DNA of 32,529 nucleotides from an uncultured Desulfuromonadales bacterium (GTDB lineage: Bacteria; Desulfobacterota; Desulfuromonadia; Geobacterales; Pseudopelobacteraceae): assembly GCA_903868145.1 (NCBI GenBank), contig CAIPTY010000004.1, positions 1-32,529 of the forward strand, in the 5' to 3' direction. A program made the translations under genes and the position numbers. Of the stretch, positions 1 to 8,570 are shown one piece after another. The notes under the pieces were generated by a model. That model did not search any database, was not told the DNA's origin, and saw only the letters and a program-made list of their open reading frames with translations. Numbering within the stretch: position 1 is the first letter of the stretch; each line of letters begins with the position of its first letter.

Positions 1-251
1 CGATCCGTTTAAGCGAACACGACGGCATGGGCAGGGTTTCCATCAGTGATAATGGCGGCGGGATACCCCCTGAGGTTCTGGACAAGATATTCGAGCCGTA
101 TTTTTCAACCAAGGAGATGGGTACCGGCATCGGCCTGTACATGTCGAAGATGATAATAGAGCGGAGCATGAGCGGCACCATCGAGGCGCACAACATCCAG
201 GGCGGTGCCGAATTTGTCGTCGTGACACCCCTGAACGAAAAGCAGGCGTAA
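1..251 (+). CDS. Histidine kinase, C-terminal fragment (HATPase_c domain)
   Basis: This is the 3' end of a sensor histidine kinase whose beginning lies outside the window. The frame is open from base 3 and ends in TAA at 249-251. The visible part is the second half of the ATP-binding domain: the G1 box SDNGGGIP, the F box IFEPYFSTKE, the G2 box GTGIGLYMSK, and the final strands ending GGAEFVVVTPLNEKQA. No receiver domain follows, so the protein ends with its kinase domain and must pass phosphate to a separate regulator. Sensor and dimerisation domains are not visible, so its signal is unknown. It is followed by about 90 bp and then another kinase gene on the same strand, so it is probably the first visible member of the signalling cluster that runs to 8570. 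Confidence 0.9.
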   Translation, partial: IRLSEHDGMGRVSISDNGGGIPPEVLDKIFEPYFSTKEMGTGIGLYMSKMIIERSMSGTIEAHNIQGGAEFVVVTPLNEKQA

Positions 252-343
252 ACCTGAAAACGGCGGTTCAACACCACACAGATACAGAGAACATTGAGAA
301 ATCAAAGGCTTAAATAAAAATAACATCCAGAAAGGAGACTGCC

Positions 344-1504
344 ATGGTTATAAACATCAACAATCGACCGGACCAGCTGTATCTCAAAACCCTTACCGTA
401 CTGTACGTTGAGGATGATCCCGAAACCCGCGAGCAGTTTTGCGAATTTTTGAGTCGCCCCGTCGGCAAACTTATTACGGCGGCAGACGGCAATGAGGGGT
501 GGGAAATGTTTCACCGGCATTCTCCCGACATCGTTGTCACGGACATCCTGATGCCGCGCAAGGACGGCCTGACCATGGCCGAAGAGATCCGTCAGATTGC
601 TCCGACCGTGCCGATCATCGTCATCACCGCCTTCGAGCAGACCGACTATCTGATGCGGGCAATCAATATCGGCATCGACAAATATGTCACCAAACCGGTC
701 AACAGCTATCTCCTGTTCGAATGCCTGCTGGAGTGCGCCCACCGCCTGAGAGCGGAGGATCAGCTCAAGCTTCAGCATCAGCGGGAGATTCAGCAGGAAT
801 GGTCGAAACATAACGAAGCTGTAGCCATACTGGCCGGCGGCATAGCCCACGACTATAACAATCTGATGCAGGCCATACTGGGATATGCAGCGCTGGCCAA
901 AATGAAAGTCGAACCGGGCAGCGAAGCGAGCGATTATCTGCAACAGGTCGAAAAATGCTCCGATGATGCGTGTAAACTCAGCAGGATGCTCCAATTTCTG
1001 GGCACCGACTATCTCGAGGAAATGCAGACCGGGTCCGTAATGCACTGCATCGAGGATTCAATCCGGAGAACCCTGGCGGGCACATCCATCACGTTGATGT
1101 GTAAGTATCCCCAGGATCTCCCCGAGATCAAATTTCTTCACCATCACATGCAGCTCGTTTCATCAGGTATGGCAACCAACGCCCTTGAAGCCATGCCTGA
1201 CGGGGGTACCCTGCTTGTCTCCGCAGAGCAGATCATGGTAACCGAGGAGGATTTCATGGCGCTTGAGCCCGGTTCGTATATTCGTATCCAGATAGCAGAT
1301 ACCGGCACCGGCATGACACCTGAAGTTCTGTCCAAGGTTTTCTATCCCTATTACAGCACCAAACAGAAGGGGAGCCAGAAGGGAGTGGGCTTGAGCCTGA
1401 CTCTCTGCCGCACCGTCGTTATGAAGCATGGCGGAATCATCACCGCCGAATCCAACCCGGGAAGCGGCGCCACGTTCAATATCTGGCTCCCGGTATCCGT
1501 GTAG
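344..1504 (+). CDS. Receiver-histidine kinase protein (reversed hybrid, REC then HisKA/HATPase)
   Basis: The 386-residue cytoplasmic protein has a response-regulator receiver domain at about residues 15-135, with acidic pair E23-D24-D25, phospho-acceptor D67 in VVTDILMP and conserved K117 in YVTKP. A kinase core follows, with H-box histidine H169 in GGIAHDYNN, a long helical pair, and an ATPase domain with G1 DTGTGM (319-324) and G2 GVGLSL (347-352). The N box reads SSGMATNALEAM: the Mg-ligand Asn N279 is kept, but the first Asn of the usual NLxxNA is Gly. There is no membrane segment, so input probably arrives by phosphorylation of the N-terminal receiver. The start ATG is preceded by AAGGAG with a 7-nt spacer. 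Domain calls are firm; partner and output are unknown. Confidence 0.93.
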   Translation: MVININNRPDQLYLKTLTVLYVEDDPETREQFCEFLSRPVGKLITAADGNEGWEMFHRHSPDIVVTDILMPRKDGLTMAEEIRQIAPTVPIIVITAFEQTDYLMRAINIGIDKYVTKPVNSYLLFECLLECAHRLRAEDQLKLQHQREIQQEWSKHNEAVAILAGGIAHDYNNLMQAILGYAALAKMKVEPGSEASDYLQQVEKCSDDACKLSRMLQFLGTDYLEEMQTGSVMHCIEDSIRRTLAGTSITLMCKYPQDLPEIKFLHHHMQLVSSGMATNALEAMPDGGTLLVSAEQIMVTEEDFMALEPGSYIRIQIADTGTGMTPEVLSKVFYPYYSTKQKGSQKGVGLSLTLCRTVVMKHGGIITAESNPGSGATFNIWLPVSV

Positions 1505-1564
1505 ATGGATGCCATGGCACCCTGTCCCCGACTCACTGCACAGGGACAATAATTGGGGGATTCA

Positions 1565-3013
1565 ATGTTAGATACGAACGCAGCTGCCGAGCCGAAAACT
1601 GGTGGTATTGAAATCAAGCAGCCCGGTTACACGCTGTATCTGATAATTCCTGACACCTGTCTGGAGTGCCGCTGCAGCTACATCCCGAACGAAGAGGGAC
1701 TGATGATAACCCGGGAGGGGCTGACAGCCGCTTTACAGATGAACGGAGTCCTGGAAGGGATCGATCAGGAGGCGGTTGATGATTTCATAATCAACGCCAC
1801 CGCCGGCCGCCAGCAGCTCGGTGTGCTCCTGGCCTCGGGAACGCCGCCGGTGGACGGGATCGATGGGTTTTTCACCCTGACAAACGCCCCTGAGCCAGTG
1901 GTCGAGGAAGATGAGCCGGAATTCGGCGATATGAACATGTACAACGTTGTGCATTTCGTCAACGTTCTGGACGGCGACGAGATAGGCCGCATCACACCCG
2001 CCACGATGGGTGCGCCGGGGCGAGACCTCAAGGGTGAAGCGATACTGCAGCAGCCCGGCACATCCCTGAACTACACCATCGGTAAAAATATCCGTGTCGA
2101 AGAAAACGGCCTGCTCCTGATGGCCACGGAGACCGGTCGTTTCTGCCAGTTGAAGGGGGAGTTTTCCGTAGAGCAGGAATATGTGGTCAAAGGCAATGTG
2201 GGCTTCAACGTCGGCACGATCGATTTCAAAGGCTTCGTCACCGTGAGCGGCGACGTGCTGGACAACTTCGACGTCACGGCCACCAAGGGCCTGACAATCC
2301 GCGGGAACATCGGTGTATGCAGCATCGTCAGCGACGGCAATATAAGCTTCTGCGGCATGGATGGCCAGGAGAAGGGGAAAATTGTCTGCGGCGGGACGCT
2401 GCGGGCTCAGTTCATTCACGACACGGACATCGAGTGCGCCGGTGACGTGATCGTGGACGTTGAGATCCACAACTGCAACATACGGACGCTGGGACGTGTT
2501 GTCGTCAACAAGGATACCATCTCCGGCGGCTCGTGCATTGCGCAGGGAGGCATTGAGTCCAAAAAGCTCGGTTCCGCATCTTCACGGCGCACAAATCTGC
2601 TCGTGGGGGTCGATTACCGGGATTTTGAAGAGTTGAAACGCCTGCTGACGGAGCTGACCGGTTTGCAGCAGCAGATCAAAGAAGCCTGTTCGCTGGAGGA
2701 AATCACCGGGCTGCGTCTGCAGGCCGGCGCATTAAGCGACCAGATCGCGGCAATCCGCACAAAAACCGTTACGGCCGCAAATGCCAAGATCAACGTCAGG
2801 ACGCGGCTGTATGAAAACGTGAGAATGGAATTTGACGGTGTAACTGAAATCATCCAGGAACAGAAGGATGGTCCGATCAGTATCATCGAAAACAATTCAG
2901 AAGGCGGTCTCCGTTTTCTCTCCCTGAGCAACCTGGATGTCAAGGCCGCCGATCTGGAGCTGGCGATACTCCGGGAGGAGAGAAATTCGTCGAAGGCTCA
3001 AGAAGAAGATTAA
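1565..3013 (+). CDS. FapA/DUF342-domain protein
   Basis: The 482-residue protein belongs to the FapA (DUF342, 'flagellar assembly protein A') family. The N-terminal region (about 15-110) has the family pattern around EGLMITREGLTAAL. Residues about 200-335 form a series of short Gly-rich beta strands typical of the FapA beta-helix (VKGNVGF, GFVTVSGDV, GLTIRGNIG, GKIVCGGTL, GDVIVDVEI). A helical, probably coiled-coil stretch follows at about 352-400. There is no signal peptide or membrane segment. I prefer ATG 1565, which has GGGGA just upstream, over the in-frame TTG at 1553. The one family member I know to have been studied, in Vibrio, affects flagellation and polar localisation. Here there is no flagellar gene nearby, and the gene sits between kinases and a CheY, so a scaffold role in signalling is possible but only inferred. 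Confidence 0.88.
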   Translation: MLDTNAAAEPKTGGIEIKQPGYTLYLIIPDTCLECRCSYIPNEEGLMITREGLTAALQMNGVLEGIDQEAVDDFIINATAGRQQLGVLLASGTPPVDGIDGFFTLTNAPEPVVEEDEPEFGDMNMYNVVHFVNVLDGDEIGRITPATMGAPGRDLKGEAILQQPGTSLNYTIGKNIRVEENGLLLMATETGRFCQLKGEFSVEQEYVVKGNVGFNVGTIDFKGFVTVSGDVLDNFDVTATKGLTIRGNIGVCSIVSDGNISFCGMDGQEKGKIVCGGTLRAQFIHDTDIECAGDVIVDVEIHNCNIRTLGRVVVNKDTISGGSCIAQGGIESKKLGSASSRRTNLLVGVDYRDFEELKRLLTELTGLQQQIKEACSLEEITGLRLQAGALSDQIAAIRTKTVTAANAKINVRTRLYENVRMEFDGVTEIIQEQKDGPISIIENNSEGGLRFLSLSNLDVKAADLELAILREERNSSKAQEED

Positions 3014-3078
3014 ACCTGAACAGCTTTCCAGCTTATACATACGTCAAACATCCGCTTCACAATACAAGGGAGAAAAAA

Positions 3079-3456
3079 ATGTCACGTATCTTGGTAATCG
3101 ACGATCAGGAACACATTCGGAGCATCATTCGTGAGCTTCTCATCGGTGACAATCATCAGGTCGACCTGGCCGAGGACGGCGCGGTCGGAATGAAACTGGC
3201 CGCACGTAACAGCTACGATCTGATAATAACGGATATTGTCATGCCGGAAAAGGATGGCTTCGAGGTCATCAACGAGCTGAAACAATTAGCCCCCGGCATC
3301 GGCCTGATTGTCATGACCGGAGGCGGCGCAGGTCTAGATGTTGCAAACCTGATGAAAATGTCACAGTTCATGGGGGCTGACAGGGTGCTTTCCAAACCGC
3401 TCGATTTCAGGATACTGCAGAGAGCCGTGAAAGATGTTCTGGAGAAAAAATCGTGA
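3079..3456 (+). CDS. Single-domain response regulator (CheY-like)
   Basis: The 125-residue protein consists only of a receiver domain. Acidic residues D8 and D9 (VIDDQ) and phospho-acceptor D52 in ITDIVMP are present, as are T80 in VMTGG and K106 in VLSKPLD. With no output domain it should act by protein binding, as CheY does, or as a phosphate shuttle in a relay. A GGGAG ribosome-binding site stands about 7 nt before the ATG. Its last codons overlap the next gene by 4 bp (GTGA), implying translational coupling to the PAS hybrid kinase, the most likely phosphodonor. The CheX-like gene three genes downstream would be the expected phosphatase, but that protein lacks a key catalytic residue. Confidence 0.94.
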   Translation: MSRILVIDDQEHIRSIIRELLIGDNHQVDLAEDGAVGMKLAARNSYDLIITDIVMPEKDGFEVINELKQLAPGIGLIVMTGGGAGLDVANLMKMSQFMGADRVLSKPLDFRILQRAVKDVLEKKS

Positions 3457-5723
3457 AGAATAAGCTTGAAGAGATGGAATACGCCCAGAACATCGTGGAG
3501 ACAATGCGCGAGCCTCTGCTGGTACTGGATGACGACCTGCATGTCCTCTCTGCCAACGGCAGTTTTTATCGGACCTTCAGGGTAACACCCGAAGAAACCA
3601 TCGGAAATTTCATCTACGATCTGGGTAACCGGCAATGGGATATTCCGCAACTGCGGCGCTTGCTGGATGAAATTCTCCCTGAAAATACCGTGTTCAACGA
3701 TTACGAAGTTGATCATTTTTTTCAGAGGATCGGACACAAGATTATTCTGCTCAATGCCCGGCAGATTTTCCGGAAAGATGTCGGCTCACACATAATTCTG
3801 CTGGCCATGGAGGATATTACGGATCGCAGGCAGGCGGAACTGAGTCTCACTGAGCGCAACAAGGAGCTTATCTGTCTGTACAATGTCATCAGCCTGCTTG
3901 CGCTGCCGGATATCTCCCTGGACGAAATGTGTAAGAAAACCGCCCTGTTCCTTCAGGATGCCTTTCAGTTTCCCCAAAATACAGGAGTATCCATCAACAT
4001 GCAGGGACACTCCGCCCAAACGCCGCTTTTCCGGGAAACCCCCTGGTTGCTGTCAGCCGAAATAGTGGTACAGGGGAAACCGGTCGGACAGATTATGGCA
4101 TGCCTCCTTGAGGAACATCAGGCACGCCACGCAGAGCAGTTTTTACCGGAGGAGCTGGCGTTACTGTGCGCAATCGGCGGGAAGCTTGGTCTCTATTTTG
4201 AACGCAGGGACTCCAAAGCTCAACTGTACAAGCTGACGCATGCCATCGAGCAGAGTTCGGTTGCCATCGAAATTACCGATCTTCACGGTACGATCGAATA
4301 TGCCAACTCGAAGCTGTGCGAGATCACCGGCTACTCGATTGATGAATTGATTGGTCAGAATCCCCGAATTCTTAAATCAGATATTACCCCTACCGAAACC
4401 TACAAACAGCTCTGGTCAGCGCTCACCTCCGGAAAAACGTGGCACGGCGAGTTCTGCAACATCCGAAAAGACGGTAGCACATACTGGGAGCGTGCGGTGA
4501 TCTCGCCGTTTTCTGATTCAACCGATGGTTCATTCACCCATTACATGGCGGTAAAAGAGGACATCACCGAACAAAAAATGATTCGCGAGCAACTGATTCA
4601 TGCACAAAAGGTTGAATCAATCGGTGAGTTGGCCGGTGGTCTGGCCCATGATCTCAACAACATTCTCAGCGTGGTCAATGGCTATGCCACCCTGCTGCAG
4701 AACGAAATCGACCCGGACCTGAAGTCTTACAGCCATACGGAAAAGATTCTGGCCGCCTCTCAACAGGCAGGCGCCCTTACCCACAGCCTGCTGGCATACA
4801 GCCGAAAACAGCCGATGCATCAGATAAAACAGGATCTCAATGCCCTCATGCGCTCGGTTGGAGGGTTCATAAAACGGGTAATCCGCGAAAACATAAGCTT
4901 CACCATAGCGTTACAGGATGAAGCGCTTGGCGTCAGCGTTGACAAGAATCATATCGAGCAGGTCATGATAAACCTGGCCACCAACGCGCGGGACGCCATG
5001 CCGGACGGCGGCGAGCTCACAATCGCGACCTCATCAGTGCTTTTCAATAAGAAGAATCCCTCCCGCCATCCCCATGGAAAACCGGGCAGTTACGCAGTCA
5101 TAACGGTAACCGATACCGGTCTCGGAATGGACGAAACAACCCGTCAGCGGATTTTTGATCCCTTCTTTACCACCAAAGAGGTCGGCAAGGGAACCGGCCT
5201 GGGTATGTCGATGGTAATTGGCATCATAACCCAGCATGGAGGTTTTATCGAGGTGGACAGCACGCCGGGCAGCGGGACGGTTTTTCGCCTCTATCTGCCG
5301 CTGATCGACATGTGCGGGTGCATCTCCGAGCCTGCAAGACCGGCTGCCGGTGTGCTGGCAAAAAAAGAGTCCGGAACGATTCTGGTTGTGGAGGACGATG
5401 TACTGACCCGGACCAGTATGGAAGAGATTCTGAAGCGGGTCGGTTATACCGTCATTGTCGCCGGAGACGGTGTGGAGGCCGTTGAAAAGTTTGCCGCACA
5501 TAAGGATGAAATCCAGCTGGTAATTTCAGATGTTGTCATGCCCAGGAAAAGCGGCAAGGCGCTCCATGACGAGATACAGACGATGTGCGGCACGACGCGA
5601 TTCATCTTTGTGAGCGGCCATTCCATGGCCGACCTTCACGATGAATCCATCGAGGACGTGCGACTGCTGATGAAGCCGATCGACCCCCGGAAGCTGTTAA
5701 GCACCATCAAGGAGATTATGTGA
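3453..5723 (+). CDS. Hybrid sensor histidine kinase, PAS-(GAF-like)-PAS-HisKA-HATPase-REC
   Basis: The 756-residue soluble hybrid kinase starts at GTG, overlapping the stop of the preceding receiver gene. In order it shows a first PAS domain (about 10-125, ending in the PAC-like EDITDRRQAE), a divergent GAF-like region (about 135-250), and a second well-conserved PAS/PAC (about 260-375, EITDLHGTIEYANSKLCEITGY to VKEDITEQK). The kinase core has H399 in GGLAHDLNN, N box N507/N511 (INLATNARDAMPDGG), G1 DTGLGM and G2 GTGLGMSM. A C-terminal receiver follows, with acceptor D693 in ISDVVMP and K741. No membrane segment is evident, so the stimulus is cytoplasmic; I see no residues that identify a cofactor. 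The C-terminal receiver suggests a relay step, but no Hpt domain is in the window. Confidence 0.95.
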   Translation: MKNKLEEMEYAQNIVETMREPLLVLDDDLHVLSANGSFYRTFRVTPEETIGNFIYDLGNRQWDIPQLRRLLDEILPENTVFNDYEVDHFFQRIGHKIILLNARQIFRKDVGSHIILLAMEDITDRRQAELSLTERNKELICLYNVISLLALPDISLDEMCKKTALFLQDAFQFPQNTGVSINMQGHSAQTPLFRETPWLLSAEIVVQGKPVGQIMACLLEEHQARHAEQFLPEELALLCAIGGKLGLYFERRDSKAQLYKLTHAIEQSSVAIEITDLHGTIEYANSKLCEITGYSIDELIGQNPRILKSDITPTETYKQLWSALTSGKTWHGEFCNIRKDGSTYWERAVISPFSDSTDGSFTHYMAVKEDITEQKMIREQLIHAQKVESIGELAGGLAHDLNNILSVVNGYATLLQNEIDPDLKSYSHTEKILAASQQAGALTHSLLAYSRKQPMHQIKQDLNALMRSVGGFIKRVIRENISFTIALQDEALGVSVDKNHIEQVMINLATNARDAMPDGGELTIATSSVLFNKKNPSRHPHGKPGSYAVITVTDTGLGMDETTRQRIFDPFFTTKEVGKGTGLGMSMVIGIITQHGGFIEVDSTPGSGTVFRLYLPLIDMCGCISEPARPAAGVLAKKESGTILVVEDDVLTRTSMEEILKRVGYTVIVAGDGVEAVEKFAAHKDEIQLVISDVVMPRKSGKALHDEIQTMCGTTRFIFVSGHSMADLHDESIEDVRLLMKPIDPRKLLSTIKEIM

Positions 5724-5768
5724 CGTCCGCATCGGGAAAATTTTAATTCAAATACGAAGGAGATCAAA

Positions 5769-6278
5769 ATGGCTATCAAACAAGCAGTTATGAAACAACT
5801 GAATATGTCGGAGGAGGAGCTGGCGGATTTTCTGGTTGAAGACATGCGCCAGATTTTTTTCAAAATGGTCGGACTTGATAACAGCCTGAATTCCCCCATG
5901 ATTATTGATCCGATCAACGCCTATAACGACAGCGTCACCGCCATGGTCGGCCTTGGCGGAACCTTCAGCGGCCTTGTAAGCCTGCATCTGCCTAACGCCA
6001 TAGCTCTGGAGTTCACATCCAGCATGCTTCACTCCACCGTCACGGAAATCGATGAGGATGTATACGACGCCATGGGAGAGCTCGCGGTCATGATTGCGGG
6101 TTCGCTCAAGGTTCACCTGAGCAACCGGGGCATTGACGTTTTCCTCTCTACCCCCTCTGTTTTCACCGGCAGGGAGTACAGCTTCAGCACCAAGATCCAG
6201 GATGAATCGATGGCCGTGCTCTGTGATATCAGGGAACAGTGGTTCATGGTCAACCTGACGCTTGTGCAGCAGCAGTAG
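5769..6278 (+). CDS. CheX-like phosphatase-family protein, catalytic Asn replaced
   Basis: The 169-residue protein matches the CheX domain family: a long N-terminal segment, a beta strand with GTFSGLVSLHLP, the core helix DAMGELAVMIAGSLK, and the C-terminal strands. CheX and its relatives CheC and FliY dephosphorylate CheY-P using an ExxN motif on the core helix. Here the motif reads E104-L-A-V107, so the Asn that positions the attacking water is Val. It could therefore be a phospho-CheY-binding protein without phosphatase activity, though activity has not been tested. AAGGAG precedes the ATG. It lies between the hybrid kinase and the heme-type kinase, with no chemotaxis operon around it. Confidence 0.85.
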   Translation: MAIKQAVMKQLNMSEEELADFLVEDMRQIFFKMVGLDNSLNSPMIIDPINAYNDSVTAMVGLGGTFSGLVSLHLPNAIALEFTSSMLHSTVTEIDEDVYDAMGELAVMIAGSLKVHLSNRGIDVFLSTPSVFTGREYSFSTKIQDESMAVLCDIREQWFMVNLTLVQQQ

Positions 6279-6309
6279 GATCAACTGAAGCCTGAGAAGG
6301 ATGTCCGTC

Positions 6310-7833
6310 ATGCCCGATACACAAGCCACAGCGCCAGTTGCGCGTTTTAACCCCGTTGGACTGCCGCTGTACGTTCTGATAACGATCTGGTCGCTCCTGA
6401 TTGGCGGGTTTGCAGGATGGGACGTTATTGATGCTTATAATGCGGAATATTCCAGCGCGGTAGCGGTGGCTCTGAACAGTTATTCCAAGGATGTTCTCCT
6501 GCGGAACTGGGCTGCCGAGCATGGCGGAGTCTACGTGCCGGTAACCCCGAAGACCCCCCCCAATCCATACCTTGACCAGATACCCGACCGGGATATACGT
6601 CTCCCCTCAGGGAAGCTTCTCACACTTATGAATCCCGCCTACATAACCCGCCAGATACATGAGATGGGCGCGGCTCAGTACGGTCTACGCGGCCACTTGA
6701 CCAGCCTGAAACTCGTACGCCCCGCCAATGCCCCCGACCCGTGGGAAGAGAAGGCGTTGCTGCTCTTTGAAAAGGGTAAAAAGGAGTATCTCTCTTTGGA
6801 GTCGCTCGACGGCAAAACGTTTCTGCGCTATATGCGTCCCGTTAAGGTGGAAGAGGCATGCCTCACATGCCACCGGGGGCAGGGATACAAGACCGGTGAC
6901 GTGCGCGGCGGCCTGAGCGTTGCGGTCCCCTGGACGCCTTACAAGAACAAGCTGCAGACCTATATCCCGCTGGCTCTCGGTGCGCACGGGGTGATCTGGC
7001 TTGTGGGGACTGTAAGCATCGTACGATACCGCCGCCGTCTCCAAAACAGCCTGCGGGAAAATGAACAGCTTGTGGAAGAGCTGCAGCAGGCCAGGGATCT
7101 GGCCGATTCGCAAAATATCGCCAAGAGCGAATTTTTGGCGAGCATGAGCCACGAAATCCGCACACCCATGAACGGTGTCATCGGTTTTGCAAGCCTCCTG
7201 GAGGAGACGGATCTGAATAATGAACAGCGCCAGTTTGTCAACCTGATCTCCCAAAGCGGAGAGAACCTTTTGACGCTGATTAACGATATTCTCGATTTTT
7301 CAAAGATTTGTGCCGGAAAACTTACTGTGGAGGTTATTGATTTTGATCTGCGGAAAACCCTGAAGGGTACGGTCGATTTGCTGTCACTGCGAGCGGCGGA
7401 AAAAGAAATCGCACTGACCTGCCGGATTGATCCGAATGTGCCGTCAGACCTGATGGGTGATCCCGGAAGAATCAGCCAGATCATAACCAATCTGATTGGC
7501 AACGCCATCAAGTTTACCCAGAGAGGTACCGTTGTCGTCCGTGCCGGACTGCAATCCGATCAGGGTAGCGACGTGATTATCCGTTTTTCCGTCCGTGACA
7601 CCGGCATCGGTATACCGGAAGAGCGGAAGGCCGCCATCTTCGAACCCTTTACACAGGCAGATTCATCCACTACCCGCACCTACGGCGGAACCGGCCTGGG
7701 ACTGGCCATCTGCAGGCAGTTGACGGAACTGATGGGGGGAGAGATCGGAGTGGAGAGCGTGGAAGGAAAAGGTTCAACCTTCTGGTTTACCGTTCGCTTC
7801 GGGAAGCACAACCGCACCATTCTGGAGAGATAG
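6310..7833 (+). CDS. Membrane histidine kinase with periplasmic DUF3365/Tll0287-type CxxCH sensor domain
   Basis: From ATG 6310 the product is 507 residues. This start is preferred because AGAAGG ends 9 nt before it; the in-frame ATG at 6301 directly abuts that site. Numbering from 6301, transmembrane helices lie at about 21-41 and 221-241 and bracket a periplasmic domain of about 180 residues. It ends with CLTCH (187-191) followed by [20 protein letters not shown], the DUF3365/Tll0287-like pattern. CxxCH in an exported domain is a covalent heme c site, so a redox, gas or small-ligand sensor is a reasonable inference. A coiled linker leads to HisKA with H284 in [13 protein letters not shown] box [13 protein letters not shown]1 RDTGIGIP, and G2 GGTGLGLAI. 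No receiver is attached; the nearby lone CheY or reversed hybrid may be its target. Confidence 0.92.
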   Translation: MPDTQATAPVARFNPVGLPLYVLITIWSLLIGGFAGWDVIDAYNAEYSSAVAVALNSYSKDVLLRNWAAEHGGVYVPVTPKTPPNPYLDQIPDRDIRLPSGKLLTLMNPAYITRQIHEMGAAQYGLRGHLTSLKLVRPANAPDPWEEKALLLFEKGKKEYLSLESLDGKTFLRYMRPVKVEEACLTCHRGQGYKTGDVRGGLSVAVPWTPYKNKLQTYIPLALGAHGVIWLVGTVSIVRYRRRLQNSLRENEQLVEELQQARDLADSQNIAKSEFLASMSHEIRTPMNGVIGFASLLEETDLNNEQRQFVNLISQSGENLLTLINDILDFSKICAGKLTVEVIDFDLRKTLKGTVDLLSLRAAEKEIALTCRIDPNVPSDLMGDPGRISQIITNLIGNAIKFTQRGTVVVRAGLQSDQGSDVIIRFSVRDTGIGIPEERKAAIFEPFTQADSSTTRTYGGTGLGLAICRQLTELMGGEIGVESVEGKGSTFWFTVRFGKHNRTILER

Positions 7834-7835
7834 AC

Positions 7836-8570
7836 GTGTCAAACGGATCGCTGTCTGACATGAACACCCATTACACCCTGGCTCCCAGACATGATGGGGG
7901 GGCAGACCTGGACGAAATTATAGGCCTGCTGAACGTATACCAGACGCTCTCCAGGCCGGTGGATGTGATGAACTATTTCCATGAATTGCCGATCACCTCG
8001 GTATCGTCGCTCACACGGTTTGACTATGGCAAATATGAGATAGCGGTTTCAGAGCTGCATCTGATGGTCATCATGGAACAGTTGGAGACGATAGTCCGCC
8101 TGGAAGGGTGCACTGTCCTGGCGAAGTGTTCGGATATACAGCTCCAGAAACGAACCCTGATAATTTACGGGTTCCGCTATATCGACCTGCATGCCGTGCG
8201 TCGCCAGGCCTTCCGGCTCAACCTTGACGCCAACCTGATTGTGGATTTCAGAAATGAGCAGGGAAAGGTCGCCGCGCAGATGGTCGATATCTCCATCACC
8301 GGCTGTCAGATCAGGATCAAGCAGGACAATGTGGCGAACGGAATTTTCGCCGTGCTGGAGATTCAGATCTTTGACCAGCAGCAGAACAAGGATATGTCGC
8401 GCAGCATTGCCGCCCGGGTTGTCAAAACATTTTACAGCGAAGATGTCAGTTACTGCTGCCTCGAATTTATCGGCCCGCCGTCCGACCAGGATCTGCTGGC
8501 CCGGTATCTCAATCAGAAACAGACTTCCCTGATACGGGACTTCCGTGATAAAAACGTGCTGTTGTCATAG
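7836..8570 (+). CDS. PilZ-domain (c-di-GMP-binding) protein
   Basis: The 244-residue protein has an N-terminal half of unknown fold (about 25-115) that may correspond to a YcgR-N-like domain, followed by a PilZ domain at about 120-235. The two c-di-GMP signature segments are visible: R123xxxR127 in RRQAFRLNL and D151xS153xxG156 in DISITGCQI. It should therefore bind c-di-GMP and alter a partner, classically motility, polysaccharide or adhesion machinery. GTG 7836 is the chosen start: the preceding kinase stops 2 nt earlier and GGAGAG lies 6 nt upstream. The gene is the last of the signalling run and overlaps tail-to-tail by 6 bp with trmL on the other strand. A link between the kinases and c-di-GMP output is inferred from position only. 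Confidence 0.88.
   Translation: MSNGSLSDMNTHYTLAPRHDGGADLDEIIGLLNVYQTLSRPVDVMNYFHELPITSVSSLTRFDYGKYEIAVSELHLMVIMEQLETIVRLEGCTVLAKCSDIQLQKRTLIIYGFRYIDLHAVRRQAFRLNLDANLIVDFRNEQGKVAAQMVDISITGCQIRIKQDNVANGIFAVLEIQIFDQQQNKDMSRSIAARVVKTFYSEDVSYCCLEFIGPPSDQDLLARYLNQKQTSLIRDFRDKNVLLS

Noticed and set aside
302-1045. Long reverse-strand frame opposite the receiver-kinase gene
   Set aside because: It lies antisense to a gene with clear receiver and kinase motifs, and its translation shows no domain. The same applies to 1733-2470, 8920-10023 and 23076-23864.
1520-1545. Weak hairpin between the receiver-kinase and FapA genes (CCCTGT with ACAGGG)
   Set aside because: A 6-bp stem with a 14-nt loop and no T-run could easily be chance.
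5724-5768. c-di-GMP (GEMM) riboswitch in intergenic gaps of the signalling region
   Set aside because: Geobacter relatives often carry these, so I looked, but gaps here are under 100 bp and none shows the GEMM core sequence and tetraloop pattern.
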